A stretch of DNA of 43,165 nt from Paracoccaceae bacterium (GCA_007694945.1 REER01000058.1:1-43165), one strand, 5' to 3'. Counted from the first letter of the stretch, positions 28,090 through 37,454 are shown. The notes: a model not told the origin generated them from the letters alone. Translations and numbers: made by a program.

Positions 28090-29964
28090 TCACATCGACA
28101 TCAACGCTGTGACCTCATGCGAGGCGAGCACGCGACGCGCTGCAGCGTAATGGCGCTGACCCTTGCGCGAAGCGAGTTCCGGGAACAGCGCCAGAAGCTC
28201 CTCGCGTTGCTGCTGGTCGAGCCCGTTCAAGGTCAGGTCGGCGGGCTGGAAGCTCTCGCTCCATGCGCCCTCTGAGTCGATTACCTGATGACGGTCGAAC
28301 ATGATGTGCACATAGGTCACAGGGCGCTTGTCGAAACTGATGCCGGGCTGGCCGACAAGATCGCTCGCTGCCACCAGAACATCGCGCTCGCCGAACATCA
28401 TCTCGGCGTGAATACCGCTGATCAGCATGCGGTGGCCGGGCGAGACGCGCAGATCGCGGCGCGGGAGATCGTTCCCGAGCGCACCCGCCTTGATCATGAC
28501 TGAGACAAAATCCGGGTTCTCGGCCAGTTCTTCGGCATCCAGCACACGTTGGCCGGCCCAGCGAACTTCCTGATAACCGTCATCGCGCGTCAGCACGCGG
28601 TCGCCGACACGGATCTCCTCCACCGGCTTAAGCCCCTCTGCGGTCGCGATCAGGGTCCCGGCCGCGAAGCAGGGCACATGAATGCAGACCTCTGTCTTGT
28701 CAAAACCACCACGATCATCGACGACGACATATTCGAAAACGTCGTCACCGAAAAAGCCGGCATTGGGCGTGTAGGTGAAAGTGCCATCCTCCTGCATCAC
28801 CACTGTGCCATTTTCGGGTTGGGTATTGATCAGAACGCTGATCGGGTCGCCATCAGGGTCGAAATCATTATCGAGCACATTGCCCGTAAATTCCTGATCT
28901 ATACCCTCGGTCTCGAACTTGTCCTTGACGGCAACCGGCGGGGTGTTCTTGGGCGGGCAGGGCTCCTCGAGCACGCAGATATCAACATACGCCGTGTCCT
29001 CGCCGCCCCGGCCATCACTGATGGTGTAGCTGAAGCTGTCATTCCCGAAGAACCCCTCATTGGGTGTATAGACAAACGTGCCATCCTCGTTGACGACCAC
29101 GGTGCCGTTCGACGGGTCGGTGTTCGAGATCACGGTCAGCGGATCATCATCGGGGTCGAAGTCGTTGTCGAGGACATTACCCTCGATATCCTCACCAAAA
29201 TACCCGGTAAAGACATCATCCTTTGCCACTGGCGGGTTGTTCTCGGGCTGCATGGCCTCTTTGTCACCGAAAAAGAAGACCTTCCCGTCACCACCATCGC
29301 CGCTCTTGGGATTATCGCCCCAAGGCGTGACATCGAGGATCACCTTGACCGAGTGGATCTCCATCCCCTCTTCGAGGCCTTCGACATCGGTCAGGCGGAA
29401 AACACTGGCGTAAATGTCCTGCTCTGACCAGGTGCGCACGCCGAGGTCCAGGTAATTACCGTCATCTTCGAATCGACACACCGCGACTGCTTCGCCCAGT
29501 ACGCCCCCATCCTCATCGAGGAACTGAACAGTCTGGTTGTTATTGCCATTCTTCTCGGTGATGAAGACGAAGCCATCCTCGGTCACAGTGATCGGTGTGT
29601 CATACCCCAGCGTATAAGATTGCTCGCCCTTGAAGGACAATTCGAGCGAGTCGACAAATGCGTTCAGGTCGGTACTCTGAAACGCCTTTTCCAGCGACTG
29701 CTGCTCAAAATCCTCATTGCGCACGCCATCTTCGGGCCAGAGCGACGATTGAAAGCCATTCTCAGAGCCGACGAATAGTTTGGCCTCATGGTTCTCGCCT
29801 TTCACGTCCTTGATATCGAACGAGACATTGTCCGGCCCAACGAAATCGGAATATGTCTTGCCCCCGACCACGATGCTGTTCAGTTCATGAACCGAGTTCT
29901 TATTCTCCGCTCCTGCGGATGACGAGATGTTGAACTTTAGGTCAGAAGACGTGAGCGCAGCCAT
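28090..29964 (-). CDS. Ig-like (cadherin-like) repeat protein with Hedgehog/intein (Hint) domain
   Basis: A 624 aa acidic protein. Residues ~1-240 are unassigned and Asp/Glu-rich. Two tandem Ig-like repeats follow (about 243-331 and 341-429). Each starts NPPVAKDD or TPPVAVKD and contains GNVLDNDFDPD, NGTVV, EDGTF.YTPN and GFFG.D. Immediately after comes a Hint domain with its nucleophilic Cys at about C432 (CFAAGTLIATAEGLKPVEEI), VGDRVLTRDDGYQEVRW and LRVSPGHRMLISG. The family is common in Rhodobacterales surface or secreted proteins. There is no classical signal peptide, so export by a type I system is likely, with the Hint part perhaps autoprocessing. It stands alone with its own leader, and the terminator at 28016-28046 lies beyond its 3' end. 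Confidence 0.9.
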   Translation of the reverse strand: MAALTSSDLKFNISSSAGAENKNSVHELNSIVVGGKTYSDFVGPDNVSFDIKDVKGENHEAKLFVGSENGFQSSLWPEDGVRNEDFEQQSLEKAFQSTDLNAFVDSLELSFKGEQSYTLGYDTPITVTEDGFVFITEKNGNNNQTVQFLDEDGGVLGEAVAVCRFEDDGNYLDLGVRTWSEQDIYASVFRLTDVEGLEEGMEIHSVKVILDVTPWGDNPKSGDGGDGKVFFFGDKEAMQPENNPPVAKDDVFTGYFGEDIEGNVLDNDFDPDDDPLTVISNTDPSNGTVVVNEDGTFVYTPNEGFFGNDSFSYTISDGRGGEDTAYVDICVLEEPCPPKNTPPVAVKDKFETEGIDQEFTGNVLDNDFDPDGDPISVLINTQPENGTVVMQEDGTFTYTPNAGFFGDDVFEYVVVDDRGGFDKTEVCIHVPCFAAGTLIATAEGLKPVEEIRVGDRVLTRDDGYQEVRWAGQRVLDAEELAENPDFVSVMIKAGALGNDLPRRDLRVSPGHRMLISGIHAEMMFGERDVLVAASDLVGQPGISFDKRPVTYVHIMFDRHQVIDSEGAWSESFQPADLTLNGLDQQQREELLALFPELASRKGQRHYAAARRVLASHEVTALMSM

Positions 29965-30055
29965 GATGGAGCCCCTTGTACCAAATCTCGCTGTGCCCCC
30001 GAAACTGGGTCACACAGCTTGAACCTCGATGCCCTTACCCCGTTATGGGGACCCA

Positions 30056-30100
30056 AGCGGTTGAGCAGCCCTCATCAGTAGCCACTCTGAGTCAACCGCT
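30056..30100. repeat. inverted repeat in leader of Hint gene
   Basis: AGCGGTTGA (30056-30064) and TCAACCGCT (30092-30100) are perfect 9-bp complements separated by 27 bases, about 90 bases before the Hint gene's ATG. They could be an operator or an RNA stem in the leader. Confidence 0.5.
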
Positions 30101-30304
30101 CGGCAAAATATACATGTGGTGGAGTATCCACTCAGTTGTCGATTGAGTAAATAGTTAACGCCGGATTAGCGGGTAACACTTACTCAGGGCCTCGTCGATT
30201 GTCGCGAACCCATCTACTAACTTCAAAAACTGGCAGTATTGTGTCCAAGCTGCGTTGAATGAACGCTCTGCTCTGATGTCTTTTCCTTGATCAATCGGCG
30301 TCTG

Positions 30305-30324
30305 CAGCCGACGCGAATCGGCTG
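30305..30324 (-). terminator. possible stem-loop terminator after the tkt-gap-fba-rpe-redoxin operon
   Basis: CAGCCGA (30305-30311) and TCGGCTG (30318-30324) form a 7-bp stem with a 6-base loop, starting 21 bases beyond the redoxin stop on the minus strand. No U-run follows, so it is either a weak terminator or a 3'-end stabilising stem. Confidence 0.35.
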
Positions 30325-30344
30325 AGCCCAGCGTTGTTAAGTGC

Positions 30345-30899
30345 TCATGCCACCCGCCATTTGATCGAGCAGCCCATAGACGGCACCTGGTCGCGCGGCC
30401 CTTCGCCCGTTTCGGCAATCCGGACCATCGCAGCGAACAACTCTCGCCTCGCATCCGCCGGTCCAGGATCACGTCCGGACGCATCAAGTCGCCCACGATA
30501 CTGCAATTCGCCAGCGGCGTTCAGCCCAAAGAAATCAGGCGTGCACTCTGCTCCCCAGGCGCGCGCCACTTCCTGGCTCTCGTCATGGAGGTAGGGAAAG
30601 CTGAACGCCTGCGCCTCGGCCATCTCGCGCATCTTGTCGAAACTGTCGGCCGGGTAGCTGTCGGCATCATTGGCGCAGATTGCCGCCACCCCAACCCCCA
30701 TCGCCTCCAACTCGCGTGCATCGCGCAAGATACGGTCCATCACCGCAAGAACATAGGGGCAGTGGTTGCAGATGAACATGACAAGGGTTCCATTCTTGCC
30801 GGAAACCTCTGCCAAGCTGTATGTCATGCCATCGGTCGCAGGCAGATTGAAATCAGGCGCTTTCCAGCCAAAGTCACAAACGGGCGCAGTCGCAGCCAT
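30345..30899 (-). CDS. thioredoxin-fold (AhpC/TSA-type redoxin) protein
   Basis: A 184 aa cytoplasmic redoxin without a signal peptide. The order is KAPDFNLPATDG, then the strand LVMFICNHCPYV carrying a CNHC active site at C44/C47, and the cis-Pro loop AECTPDFFGLN. The family (thioredoxin-family proteins with CxHC-type sites) has no fixed function; reduction of a target disulfide or a peroxidase role is possible. It lies 23 bp after rpe on the same strand, as the last gene of the carbon-metabolism operon. Redox tuning of Calvin-cycle-type enzymes would be a natural idea but is only inference. Confidence 0.85.
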   Translation of the reverse strand: MAATAPVCDFGWKAPDFNLPATDGMTYSLAEVSGKNGTLVMFICNHCPYVLAVMDRILRDARELEAMGVGVAAICANDADSYPADSFDKMREMAEAQAFSFPYLHDESQEVARAWGAECTPDFFGLNAAGELQYRGRLDASGRDPGPADARRELFAAMVRIAETGEGPRDQVPSMGCSIKWRVA

Positions 30900-30922
30900 G
30901 ATCTTTCTCCTTCACGTCACTT

Positions 30923-31612
30923 TCATACAACGATGCTTTCCGCAGCAACCCGGATTGCGCGCATATTCGCGCCGTAGGAGCCCGGTTTCTCTACCGAGCC
31001 GCCTTTGAACACCGCAGAGCCAGCGACCAGCACATCCGCCCCTGCCTGCGCCACCAGCGGTGCAGTCTGATGGGTAACGCCGCCGTCAATCTCGATATGA
31101 ATGGGCCGGTCGCCGATCATCTCCCTGAGCGTGCGCACTTTGGCAGTCATGTCGATGAAGCTCTGCCCACCGAAACCAGGGTTTACCGTCATCACGCAAA
31201 CGAGATCACACAGGTCCAGAACATGCGCGACAGCCTCGGCCGGCGTGCCAGGGTTCAGCGCCACGCCTGCCTTCATTCCCGCCCCGCGAATGGCCTGCAG
31301 CGTGCGGTGAATATGCGGTCCGGCTTCGACATGCGCGGTAAGGATATCGGCGCCCGCCTGCGCATAGGCGTCGATATAGGGGTCCACGGGCGCAATCATC
31401 AGATGCACATCCATGACCGTCTTCACATGCCGCCGGAAGGCCGCGACCGCAGGAGGCCCGAAGGTGAGGTTGGGCACGAAATGCCCGTCCATCACATCGA
31501 CATGCACCCAATCCGCTCCCTGCGCCTCAATCGCCTGAATCTCGCGCCCGAAATCCGCGAAATCGGCCGAGAGGATAGAGGGCGCGATCTTGATGCGGCG
31601 ATCAAACCCCAT
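30923..31612 (-). CDS. rpe: ribulose-phosphate 3-epimerase
   Basis: Rpe interconverts ribulose-5-phosphate and xylulose-5-phosphate in the pentose phosphate and Calvin pathways. It is a 229 aa TIM barrel of normal length, with KIAPSILSADFADFG, HVDVMDGHFVPNLTFGP, VDVHLMI-like metal-binding His/Asp positions (VMDVHLMIAP), VMTVNPGFGGQSFI, and IEIDGGV near the phosphate site, then VAGSAVF. The ATG overlaps the fba stop by one base (TGATG). Confidence 0.96.
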   Translation of the reverse strand: MGFDRRIKIAPSILSADFADFGREIQAIEAQGADWVHVDVMDGHFVPNLTFGPPAVAAFRRHVKTVMDVHLMIAPVDPYIDAYAQAGADILTAHVEAGPHIHRTLQAIRGAGMKAGVALNPGTPAEAVAHVLDLCDLVCVMTVNPGFGGQSFIDMTAKVRTLREMIGDRPIHIEIDGGVTHQTAPLVAQAGADVLVAGSAVFKGGSVEKPGSYGANMRAIRVAAESIVV

Positions 31613-32661
31613 CAGAGCGCCCCGCTCGCGTAGCGTTTGGCCATCTCACCTATCGGAACAACTTTGATCTTGCCTGCATTGCCAGCAGTGCCGAAGGCTT
31701 CCAACCGCGCCTTGCAGACCTCGCCCATCGCCTCCATCGCAGGCTTAAGATACTTGCGGGGGTCGAACTCGGCGCGATTTTCCGACAGCACGCGGCGAAT
31801 CTGCCCAGTCATTGCCATGCGGCAATCCGTGTCAACATTCACCTTGCGCACACCATGCTTGATGCCGCGCACGATCTCATCGACCGGCACGCCAAAGGTC
31901 TGGGGCATCTCGCCACCGAATTCGTTGATGATATCCTGCAAATCCTGCGGCACGCTCGATGAACCATGCATGACCAGATGCGTGTTTGGCAGCCGCTTGT
32001 GGATCTCCTCGATCACGCCCATCGCGAGGATCTCGCCATCAGGCTTGCGCGAGAACTTGTAGGCACCGTGGCTGGTGCCGCAGGCGATCGCCAGCGCATC
32101 AACTTTGGTCCGGTTCACGAAATCGACTGCCTGATCAGGATCTGTCAGAAGCTGCGAATGATCCAGCTTGCCCTCTGCGCCATGCCCATCCTCGGCCTCG
32201 CCTTCGCCCGTCTCAAGGCTGCCCAGCACCCCCAACTCGCCCTCGACCGAGGCGCCCACCATATGCGCCATCTCCGACACGCGCGCCGTGATATTGACGT
32301 TGTAGTCGTAATCCGCCGGTGTCTTGCCATCGGCCTCCAGCGAGCCGTCCATCATCACCGAGGTAAATCCGTGCCGGATGGCAGAGAGGCAGGTGGCCTC
32401 GTTATTGCCGTGGTCCTGATGCATGCAGAGCGGGATCTCGGGGTAGATTTCGGCCAGCGCCTCGATCATCTTGGCCAGCATGATGTCATTGGCATAGGCC
32501 CGTGCACCGCGGCTCGCCTGAATGATCACCGGAGCGTCACAGGCTTTCGCCGCCTCCATGATCGCGATGCCCTGCTCCATGTTGTTGATGTTGAAGGCGG
32601 GCACGCCATAGCCATGTTCAGCGGCATGGTCGAGCAATTGCCGAAGTGTGATCAGTGCCAT
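31612..32661 (-). CDS. fba: class II fructose-1,6-bisphosphate aldolase
   Basis: This zinc-dependent aldolase joins DHAP with glyceraldehyde-3-phosphate (or erythrose-4-phosphate to give sedoheptulose bisphosphate in the Calvin type). The protein is ~350 aa. Conserved segments are [21 protein letters not shown] (catalytic and zinc residues), [56 protein letters not shown] and [10 protein letters not shown]. The long [16 protein letters not shown] insertion is typical of CbbA-like aldolases. The start at 32661 follows AAGGGA. It lies 126 bp downstream of gap, with a hairpin between. Confidence 0.95.
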   Translation of the reverse strand: MALITLRQLLDHAAEHGYGVPAFNINNMEQGIAIMEAAKACDAPVIIQASRGARAYANDIMLAKMIEALAEIYPEIPLCMHQDHGNNEATCLSAIRHGFTSVMMDGSLEADGKTPADYDYNVNITARVSEMAHMVGASVEGELGVLGSLETGEGEAEDGHGAEGKLDHSQLLTDPDQAVDFVNRTKVDALAIACGTSHGAYKFSRKPDGEILAMGVIEEIHKRLPNTHLVMHGSSSVPQDLQDIINEFGGEMPQTFGVPVDEIVRGIKHGVRKVNVDTDCRMAMTGQIRRVLSENRAEFDPRKYLKPAMEAMGEVCKARLEAFGTAGNAGKIKVVPIGEMAKRYASGAL

Positions 32662-32761
32662 GAGTCCGTCCCTTTCACAAAGCTGTCGGATCAGGTGCCA
32701 CCCGCGACCGGGTGCCCCCTTAGACATTCCAGAAACAGGCGCTCAGCGCCAGACAGACGCA

Positions 32762-32786
32762 CCGCTGATTGCGCCAACATCAGCGG
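32762..32786 (-). repeat. intercistronic stem-loop between gap and fba
   Basis: CCGCTGAT (32762-32769) and ATCAGCGG (32779-32786) are perfect 8-bp arms with a 9-base loop, starting right after the gap stop codon. A second short hairpin (GGCGC-TCA-GCGCC, 32738-32750) follows. There is no U-run, so a processing, stability or partial attenuation element is more likely than a full terminator. Confidence 0.6.
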
Positions 32787-32787
32787 C

Positions 32788-33789
32788 TCAGATGAGCTTT
32801 CCCATGGCCTCCGCAGTATCGAGCATCCGGCAGGAAAAGCCCCATTCGTTGTCATACCACGACAGGACCCGCACCATGCGCCCCTCCAGCACCTTGGTCT
32901 GGTCCATGTGAAAAACCGAGGAATGCGGGTCATGGTTAAAATCCGCCGAAACCAGTTTTCGGTCGGTATAGCCGAGGATACCCTTCATCGGCCCATCTGC
33001 CGCCGCTCGGATCGCTGCGTTGACTTCGTCGGCCGTGGTGTCGCGCGCTGCCTCGAAGGTGAGGTCCACCACCGAGACATTCGGCGTCGGCACCCGGATC
33101 GCGACGCCGTCCATCTTGCCCTTCAACTCGGGCAGCACCAGCCCCACGGCCTTGGCGGCCCCGGTTGTGGTTGGGATCATGCTCAGAGCCGCTGCACGTG
33201 CGCGATAGAGGTCCGTGTGCATTGTGTCGAGAGTCGGCTGATCGCCGGTATAGCTGTGGATCGTGGTCATGAAACCACGCGAAATCCCGACGGTTTCATG
33301 CAGAACCTTCGCCACTGGCGCTAGGCAGTTTGTGGTGCAGGAACCATTCGAGACAACAACTTGCTCAGCCGTAAGGCTCTCGTGGTTCACACCGAAAACG
33401 ACCGTGTTGTCGGCCCCACTTGCCGGTGCCGAGACCAGAACTCGCTTTGCGCCATTTTGCAGGTGCCGCGCCGCCTCGTCGCGCGTGCGGAAAACCCCGG
33501 TGCATTCCAGCGCGATATCCACATCGCTCCAGGGCAGTTCCTCGGGATTGCGGATCGCAGTGACGCGGATCTTGCCGCGACCAGCGTCGATCCAGTCATC
33601 CCCAAAAGTCACCGTGCCCGGAAAGCGCCCATGAACAGAGTCGAATTGCAACAGATGCGCATTGAACTCGACCGAGCCGAGATCATTGATCGCCACGACC
33701 TCGATATCTTCACGGCCTTCCTCGATCACCGCGCGCAGCACAAGACGTCCAATGCGCCCGAAGCCATTGATTGCTACCTTGATGGTCAT
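32788..33789 (-). CDS. gap: glyceraldehyde-3-phosphate dehydrogenase
   Basis: A 333 aa GAPDH catalysing the phosphorylating oxidation of glyceraldehyde-3-phosphate, or the reverse in carbon fixation or gluconeogenesis. It has the N-terminal Rossmann motif [14 protein letters not shown], the catalytic Cys at about C151 in [14 protein letters not shown], and then [27 protein letters not shown] and [21 protein letters not shown] precedes the ATG. It lies 12 bp after tkt, so the two are certainly cotranscribed. Confidence 0.97.
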   Translation of the reverse strand: MTIKVAINGFGRIGRLVLRAVIEEGREDIEVVAINDLGSVEFNAHLLQFDSVHGRFPGTVTFGDDWIDAGRGKIRVTAIRNPEELPWSDVDIALECTGVFRTRDEAARHLQNGAKRVLVSAPASGADNTVVFGVNHESLTAEQVVVSNGSCTTNCLAPVAKVLHETVGISRGFMTTIHSYTGDQPTLDTMHTDLYRARAAALSMIPTTTGAAKAVGLVLPELKGKMDGVAIRVPTPNVSVVDLTFEAARDTTADEVNAAIRAAADGPMKGILGYTDRKLVSADFNHDPHSSVFHMDQTKVLEGRMVRVLSWYDNEWGFSCRMLDTAEAMGKLI

Positions 33790-33801
33790 TTCAATCCCTC
33801 C

Positions 33802-35772
33802 TCAGAGAAGTGACTTGGCTTGTGCGACTACGGCCTCCACCGTGATACCGAAATGCTGATAGAGCGCGGCGCCCGGAGCCGAGCCGCCAAAGCCGGTCAT
33901 GCCGACAAACCCGTCTAAGGGGCGGAGAACGGAGTCCCAACCCTGCCGGATCGCCGCCTCTATGCCTACGCGTGGCGCCCGACCCAGCACCGCCTCGCGG
34001 TATTCTGTCGGCTGCGCTGCAAACAGCTCAAAACTCGGAGCTGAAACCACCGAGGCATTGACCCCGTCCGCTGCCAATGTATCCGCCGCCGCCATCGCAA
34101 TTTCGACCTCCGAACCAGTCGCGATCAATGTCACCTGCCGGTCGCGTGCCGCGCGCAGCGTATAGGCCCCCTTTGCGCTCAGGTTCTCGCGTGCCTCATC
34201 ACGCAAGAGCGGCAGGTTCTGGCGCGACAGCGCCAGCAAAACTGGGCGGTCCTTCGTGGCCAAGGCAATTTCCCAGGCCTCGGCGGTCTCGACCGCATCG
34301 CAGGGGCGTAGGACAGTCAGGTTCGGGATTGCGCGCAAGGATGCGAGTGTCTCGACCGGCTGGTGGGTCGGGCCGTCCTCGCCCAGCCCGATCGAGTCAT
34401 GCGTCATCACATAGATCGCCGGCACGCCCATGAGTGCAGCGAGCCTGATTGCAGGGCGCGCGTAATCTGCGAAGACAAGGAAGGTGCCACCATAGGGCCG
34501 GAAAAGTCCCGAAAGCGCAATACCGTTCATGGCGGCAGCCATGCCGAACTCGCGGACCCCATAGTGCACATAGGAACCCGAGTAATCCTGCGGTGTGACT
34601 GCTGCCTGTCCCTTGGAGCGCGTCAGGTTCGAGCCGGTCAGGTCTGCCGAGCCCCCGATAGTGAAGGGCAGCGCTTCGTTAACCACATTCAACGCCATCT
34701 CCGAGGCCTTGCGCGTCGCGACCTTTGGCTTTTCGGCCAGTAACTGGGTCTTGTAGCTGGCCATGGCCTCGGTCAGCGAGGCTGCATCCCGATTCAGATG
34801 CAGCTCCAGTGCGGCCCGGTTCGGCGATGCAGCGCGCCGCTCCTCCCAAGCCGCGCGGGCCTCGGCTCCGCGCGTCGCAACCTTGCGCCACGCGGCATAG
34901 ACTGAATCCGGTACGACAAAAGGCGCATGCTCCCAGCCCAGATGCGCGCGTGCTGCTGCCACTTCATCGGCCCCGAGCGGCGCACCGTGCACATCATGCC
35001 CGCCCTGCTTGTTGGGCGCGCCATAACCGATGATCGTCCGACACGCGATCATCGAAGGGCGCGGGTCGGCCTGCGCGGCAGCGATTGCAGCGGCAACCTC
35101 TTCGGGATTATGGCCGTCACACGCCTGAACATGCCATCCCGCCGCCGCAAACCGGGCAACCTGGTCGGTCGAGGTCGCGAGGTCAGTATCGCCATCGATG
35201 GTGATCCTGTTGTCGTCCCAAAACACGATCAGATGCGAAAGCCCCAGATGACCCGCCATGTCGATTGCCTCATGGCTCACGCCTTCCATCAGGCAGCCAT
35301 CGCCAGCGATGACATAGGTGTAATGGTCGATCAGGTCCGGAAAGCGCGCATTTCCCAACCGCTCAGACAGCGCCATCCCCACCGAGGCGGCGAGTCCCTG
35401 CCCCAGCGGCCCGGTCGTGACCTCGATCCCCTTGGCATGGCCATATTCCGGATGGCCCGCTGTGCGATAGCCGAGCTGGCGGAAATTGCGCAGCTGGTCC
35501 ATCTCCATGTCATCGTAACCCAGCAGGTGATTGACGGCATAAAGCAGCATCGAGCCATGGCCTGCACTGAGCACGAAGCGGTCGCGATTGGCCCAGTCTG
35601 CTGCAGCAGGGTCGAGTCGGATAAAACGGTTGAACAGCACAGTCGTGACATCTGCCATTCCCATCGGCATGCCGGGATGACCCGATTTCGCAGCCTGCAC
35701 GGCATCCATGGCCAGCGCTCGGATGGCATGCGCCATCTGGGTTTCATCACTGGTGGTGGTGTGAATGTTCAT
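33802..35772 (-). CDS. tkt: transketolase
   Basis: This thiamine-diphosphate enzyme of 656 aa transfers two-carbon units in the pentose phosphate and Calvin cycles. Recognised segments: [40 protein letters not shown], the TPP motif [22 protein letters not shown] (GDG...N), [13 protein letters not shown], and in the pyrimidine domain [17 protein letters not shown] and [19 protein letters not shown]. Length and architecture are normal. GAGAGGA precedes the start. It is the first gene of the tkt-gap-fba-rpe-redoxin run, and the promoter must lie in the 444 bp before it. Confidence 0.97.
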   Translation of the reverse strand: MNIHTTTSDETQMAHAIRALAMDAVQAAKSGHPGMPMGMADVTTVLFNRFIRLDPAAADWANRDRFVLSAGHGSMLLYAVNHLLGYDDMEMDQLRNFRQLGYRTAGHPEYGHAKGIEVTTGPLGQGLAASVGMALSERLGNARFPDLIDHYTYVIAGDGCLMEGVSHEAIDMAGHLGLSHLIVFWDDNRITIDGDTDLATSTDQVARFAAAGWHVQACDGHNPEEVAAAIAAAQADPRPSMIACRTIIGYGAPNKQGGHDVHGAPLGADEVAAARAHLGWEHAPFVVPDSVYAAWRKVATRGAEARAAWEERRAASPNRAALELHLNRDAASLTEAMASYKTQLLAEKPKVATRKASEMALNVVNEALPFTIGGSADLTGSNLTRSKGQAAVTPQDYSGSYVHYGVREFGMAAAMNGIALSGLFRPYGGTFLVFADYARPAIRLAALMGVPAIYVMTHDSIGLGEDGPTHQPVETLASLRAIPNLTVLRPCDAVETAEAWEIALATKDRPVLLALSRQNLPLLRDEARENLSAKGAYTLRAARDRQVTLIATGSEVEIAMAAADTLAADGVNASVVSAPSFELFAAQPTEYREAVLGRAPRVGIEAAIRQGWDSVLRPLDGFVGMTGFGGSAPGAALYQHFGITVEAVVAQAKSLL

Positions 35773-36216
35773 CTGCGAATCCTCTCTCAGCGCAGCTCAG
35801 GCACTTGCGTGATCCGCATCTGTCCCGCTATTTGCCGGGAATCATGATAGCGCTCACGCGACTCATTTAGCCTCCGTCTAGCACCAGAGCGCGCGAGTGG
35901 GAAACCAAACTGCACGTGTTTTTCTGCGTATCGCCTCGGTAGGGGCACATTTCCCGCGGTTTCTGCAATCCGCCCGGCCCGCACCCCAGGATACCTGGCT
36001 GATGTTCAAGTCCCTTGTAGTCTTTTAGCGCCAGCGCCATCGCGTTGTCTGTTGACAAAGCAACCGATGGCCCCTGGTTTGGCTTGGACGAAAACTATTT
36101 CTCAATTGCGGAATGTTCGCAGACCACGTTTCTCAGACTGACGCGAACCTCGCGGGCTGTCTGCCGAGTTTCTGATTCATTGGCTTGCGCCCATTGTCTT
36201 AAAATGGGGTAATGTG
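35773..36216. other. 444-bp intergenic region between divergent tkt and cytochrome c genes
   Basis: I see no gene. It should contain the tkt operon promoter and the cytochrome c promoter. The one notable repeat is TTGTC-TGTT-GACAA at 36045-36058 (5-bp arms), possibly a regulator site. It is not a PpsR box, because the TGT and ACA are only 6 apart. I could not identify a CbbR site by eye. Confidence 0.5.
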
Positions 36217-36675
36217 ATGGAGATCATGATGACCTGTCGCAAGGCCGGATACCTCACCAGAATTGTGATGCCTGCTCTTGTGTTCCTTGCCTTCAAGATG
36301 CCCGCGCTCGCGGATGAACTCGAATTGGGTCGTACCCTCTACGCCGAGCATTGCGCAGTCTGCCATGGTGCTGATCTGGAGGGTGCCCCCGATTGGCAAC
36401 GTCCCGGCCCGGATGGCAGATTACCTCCGCCCCCGCATGATGAGACCGGGCATACCTGGCATCATGGCGATACGATGCTGTTCGAGTACACGAAGCGTGG
36501 CGGACAGGCTTATCTTGCTGACCTTGGCGTTGCCTTTGATTCAGGCATGCCAGCCTTTGGCGAAGTGTTGAGCGATGATGAAATAATGGCGATCCTGGCT
36601 TTCATCCGTTCCACATGGCCCGAACGGATACAGGAAATACAAGCGGCGCGCACTGAAGCTGAGCAGACCGAATAA
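36217..36675 (+). CDS. small periplasmic c-type cytochrome
   Basis: A 152 aa exported mono-haem class I cytochrome c. A signal peptide occupies residues 1-~32, ending LAFKMPALA. The haem-attachment site C46-A-V-C49-H50 lies in YAEHCAVCHGADLEG, and the probable axial Met is M111 in DSGMPAFGE. GGGG lies 8 bases before the ATG at 36217. A second ATG at 36226 is possible. It comes just before a membrane protein and the copper operon, on the same strand. Related cytochromes often accompany copper-handling genes in Rhodobacteraceae, but its partner is unknown. Confidence 0.88.
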   Translation: MEIMMTCRKAGYLTRIVMPALVFLAFKMPALADELELGRTLYAEHCAVCHGADLEGAPDWQRPGPDGRLPPPPHDETGHTWHHGDTMLFEYTKRGGQAYLADLGVAFDSGMPAFGEVLSDDEIMAILAFIRSTWPERIQEIQAARTEAEQTE

Positions 36676-36684
36676 GGCCGGTTC

Positions 36685-37335
36685 ATGGGCAAGCAGGATA
36701 GCGGACTTCTGGATTGGCTCGACCGGCATTTCTCGGTCGCGCTGCCTTTTTCGCGGTTCGCCCTTAACGTACTGCTGCTTAGCCTAGCCGGTTTGGGGCC
36801 GGTGCTGGCGCTCTATGTTGCGCTAGCACCCGGGCTGGTATCGCATCTCTGGGGATCTGGCGCGGCGCTGGGGCATTTTGCGCGCCAGATCCTTACGAAC
36901 GGCCTGCTAGTGGTTTTGGTCGTCAACGCGCTGGGGTTGATCCTGTTTGCGCAGTTGCGCGCTCGGAAGCTTGCGCCCTTGCGCGCGCTCGCCCTCGACA
37001 TACCGGCTCGGATTGGGGCCTTCATCGCGCTTCATCTGGTGATTTATCCGGCCTCGGCGATGCTGTTCGGCTCTTTTGGCGGCGATCCAGCGCAGGCGCT
37101 GCGGGTCGTCGGCCCGACATTGGCACAGTCGGCAGGCTTCGCGAACCTCTCGGGCGTCTACCTCTACGCCACGCTGATCAGCGCCGTGCCGCTGCATATG
37201 GCGCTGGTAGGCGCAACGGCGAAGGACCTTCGCCTTCGGGTCCGATCTATGCCGGTGCTGATCCTTGCGGCGCTGACCATCTTTGGCGCGCAGGCGCTTT
37301 TGCTGACCGGGCTTGCGGTCCTGCTGAGCGGGTAA
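36685..37335 (+). CDS. hypothetical integral membrane protein of copper locus
   Basis: A 216 aa protein with about five hydrophobic segments: residues ~25-50 (FALNVLLLSLAGLGPVLAL), ~70-90, ~108-125, ~150-172 and ~190-214. I do not recognise a family motif. It starts 9 bp after the cytochrome c gene and is surely cotranscribed with it. Its 3' end abuts the truncated copZ remnant on the opposite strand, which suggests a deletion or rearrangement junction just past its stop codon. A role in copper or haem handling is suggested only by position. Confidence 0.7.
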   Translation: MGKQDSGLLDWLDRHFSVALPFSRFALNVLLLSLAGLGPVLALYVALAPGLVSHLWGSGAALGHFARQILTNGLLVVLVVNALGLILFAQLRARKLAPLRALALDIPARIGAFIALHLVIYPASAMLFGSFGGDPAQALRVVGPTLAQSAGFANLSGVYLYATLISAVPLHMALVGATAKDLRLRVRSMPVLILAALTIFGAQALLLTGLAVLLSG

Positions 37336-37342
37336 TCCGGCG

Positions 37343-37391
37343 CGCCGCGCACGCAGCCTCCGCAGGTCATGTTCTCGATATGAAATTGCAC
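37343..37391 (-). pseudogene. truncated copZ-like copper chaperone remnant
   Basis: On the minus strand an AAGGAGG ribosome-binding site is followed 5 bases later by GTG and then codons for QFHIENMTCGGCVRG, the start of a heavy-metal-associated (HMA) copper chaperone with its MTCxxC metal site. After about 16 codons the similarity stops, and the frame runs into antisense of the upstream membrane gene (APDYPLSRT...). A full chaperone has about 65-70 residues. The CueR-type promoter in front is intact. This is most simply a 3' deletion of a gene once divergent from copA. A very short peptide product cannot be excluded. Confidence 0.75.
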
Positions 37392-37423
37392 CAGAGCCTC
37401 CTTGGTTTCGCCTGATGCAGCAT

Positions 37424-37454
37424 TAGATGGACCTTCCAGCCGTGGTAAGGTCAA
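37424..37454 (-). promoter_or_regulatory. CueR-type promoter/operator facing the copZ remnant
   Basis: The minus strand reads TTGACC, a 19-bp spacer beginning TTACCA and ending CTGGAAGGTC, then CATCTA. A long 19-bp spacer with the CCTTxCC...GGAAGG dyad is the hallmark of MerR-family copper promoters such as E. coli copA. It is nearly identical to the second copy at 37504-37534. Confidence 0.8.

Larger units (their letters stand above)
29965..30344. other. 380-bp non-coding stretch before the Hint gene
   Basis: I find no convincing gene here. A minus-strand frame (30155-30496) is mostly overlapped by the redoxin gene and resembles nothing I know. The stretch holds the likely promoter of the Hint gene, whose ATG follows GGGGCTCC. 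It also contains a 9-bp inverted repeat at 30056-30100 and a hairpin at 30305-30324. Confidence 0.5.

Noticed and set aside
30155-30496. Minus-strand 113-codon hypothetical gene
   Set aside because: About half of it is an out-of-frame shadow of the redoxin gene, and the remainder has no recognisable pattern or good ribosome-binding site.
36045-36058. TTGTC-TGTT-GACAA as a PpsR box
   Set aside because: The TGT and ACA are separated by 6 bases rather than 12, so it does not fit the operator.
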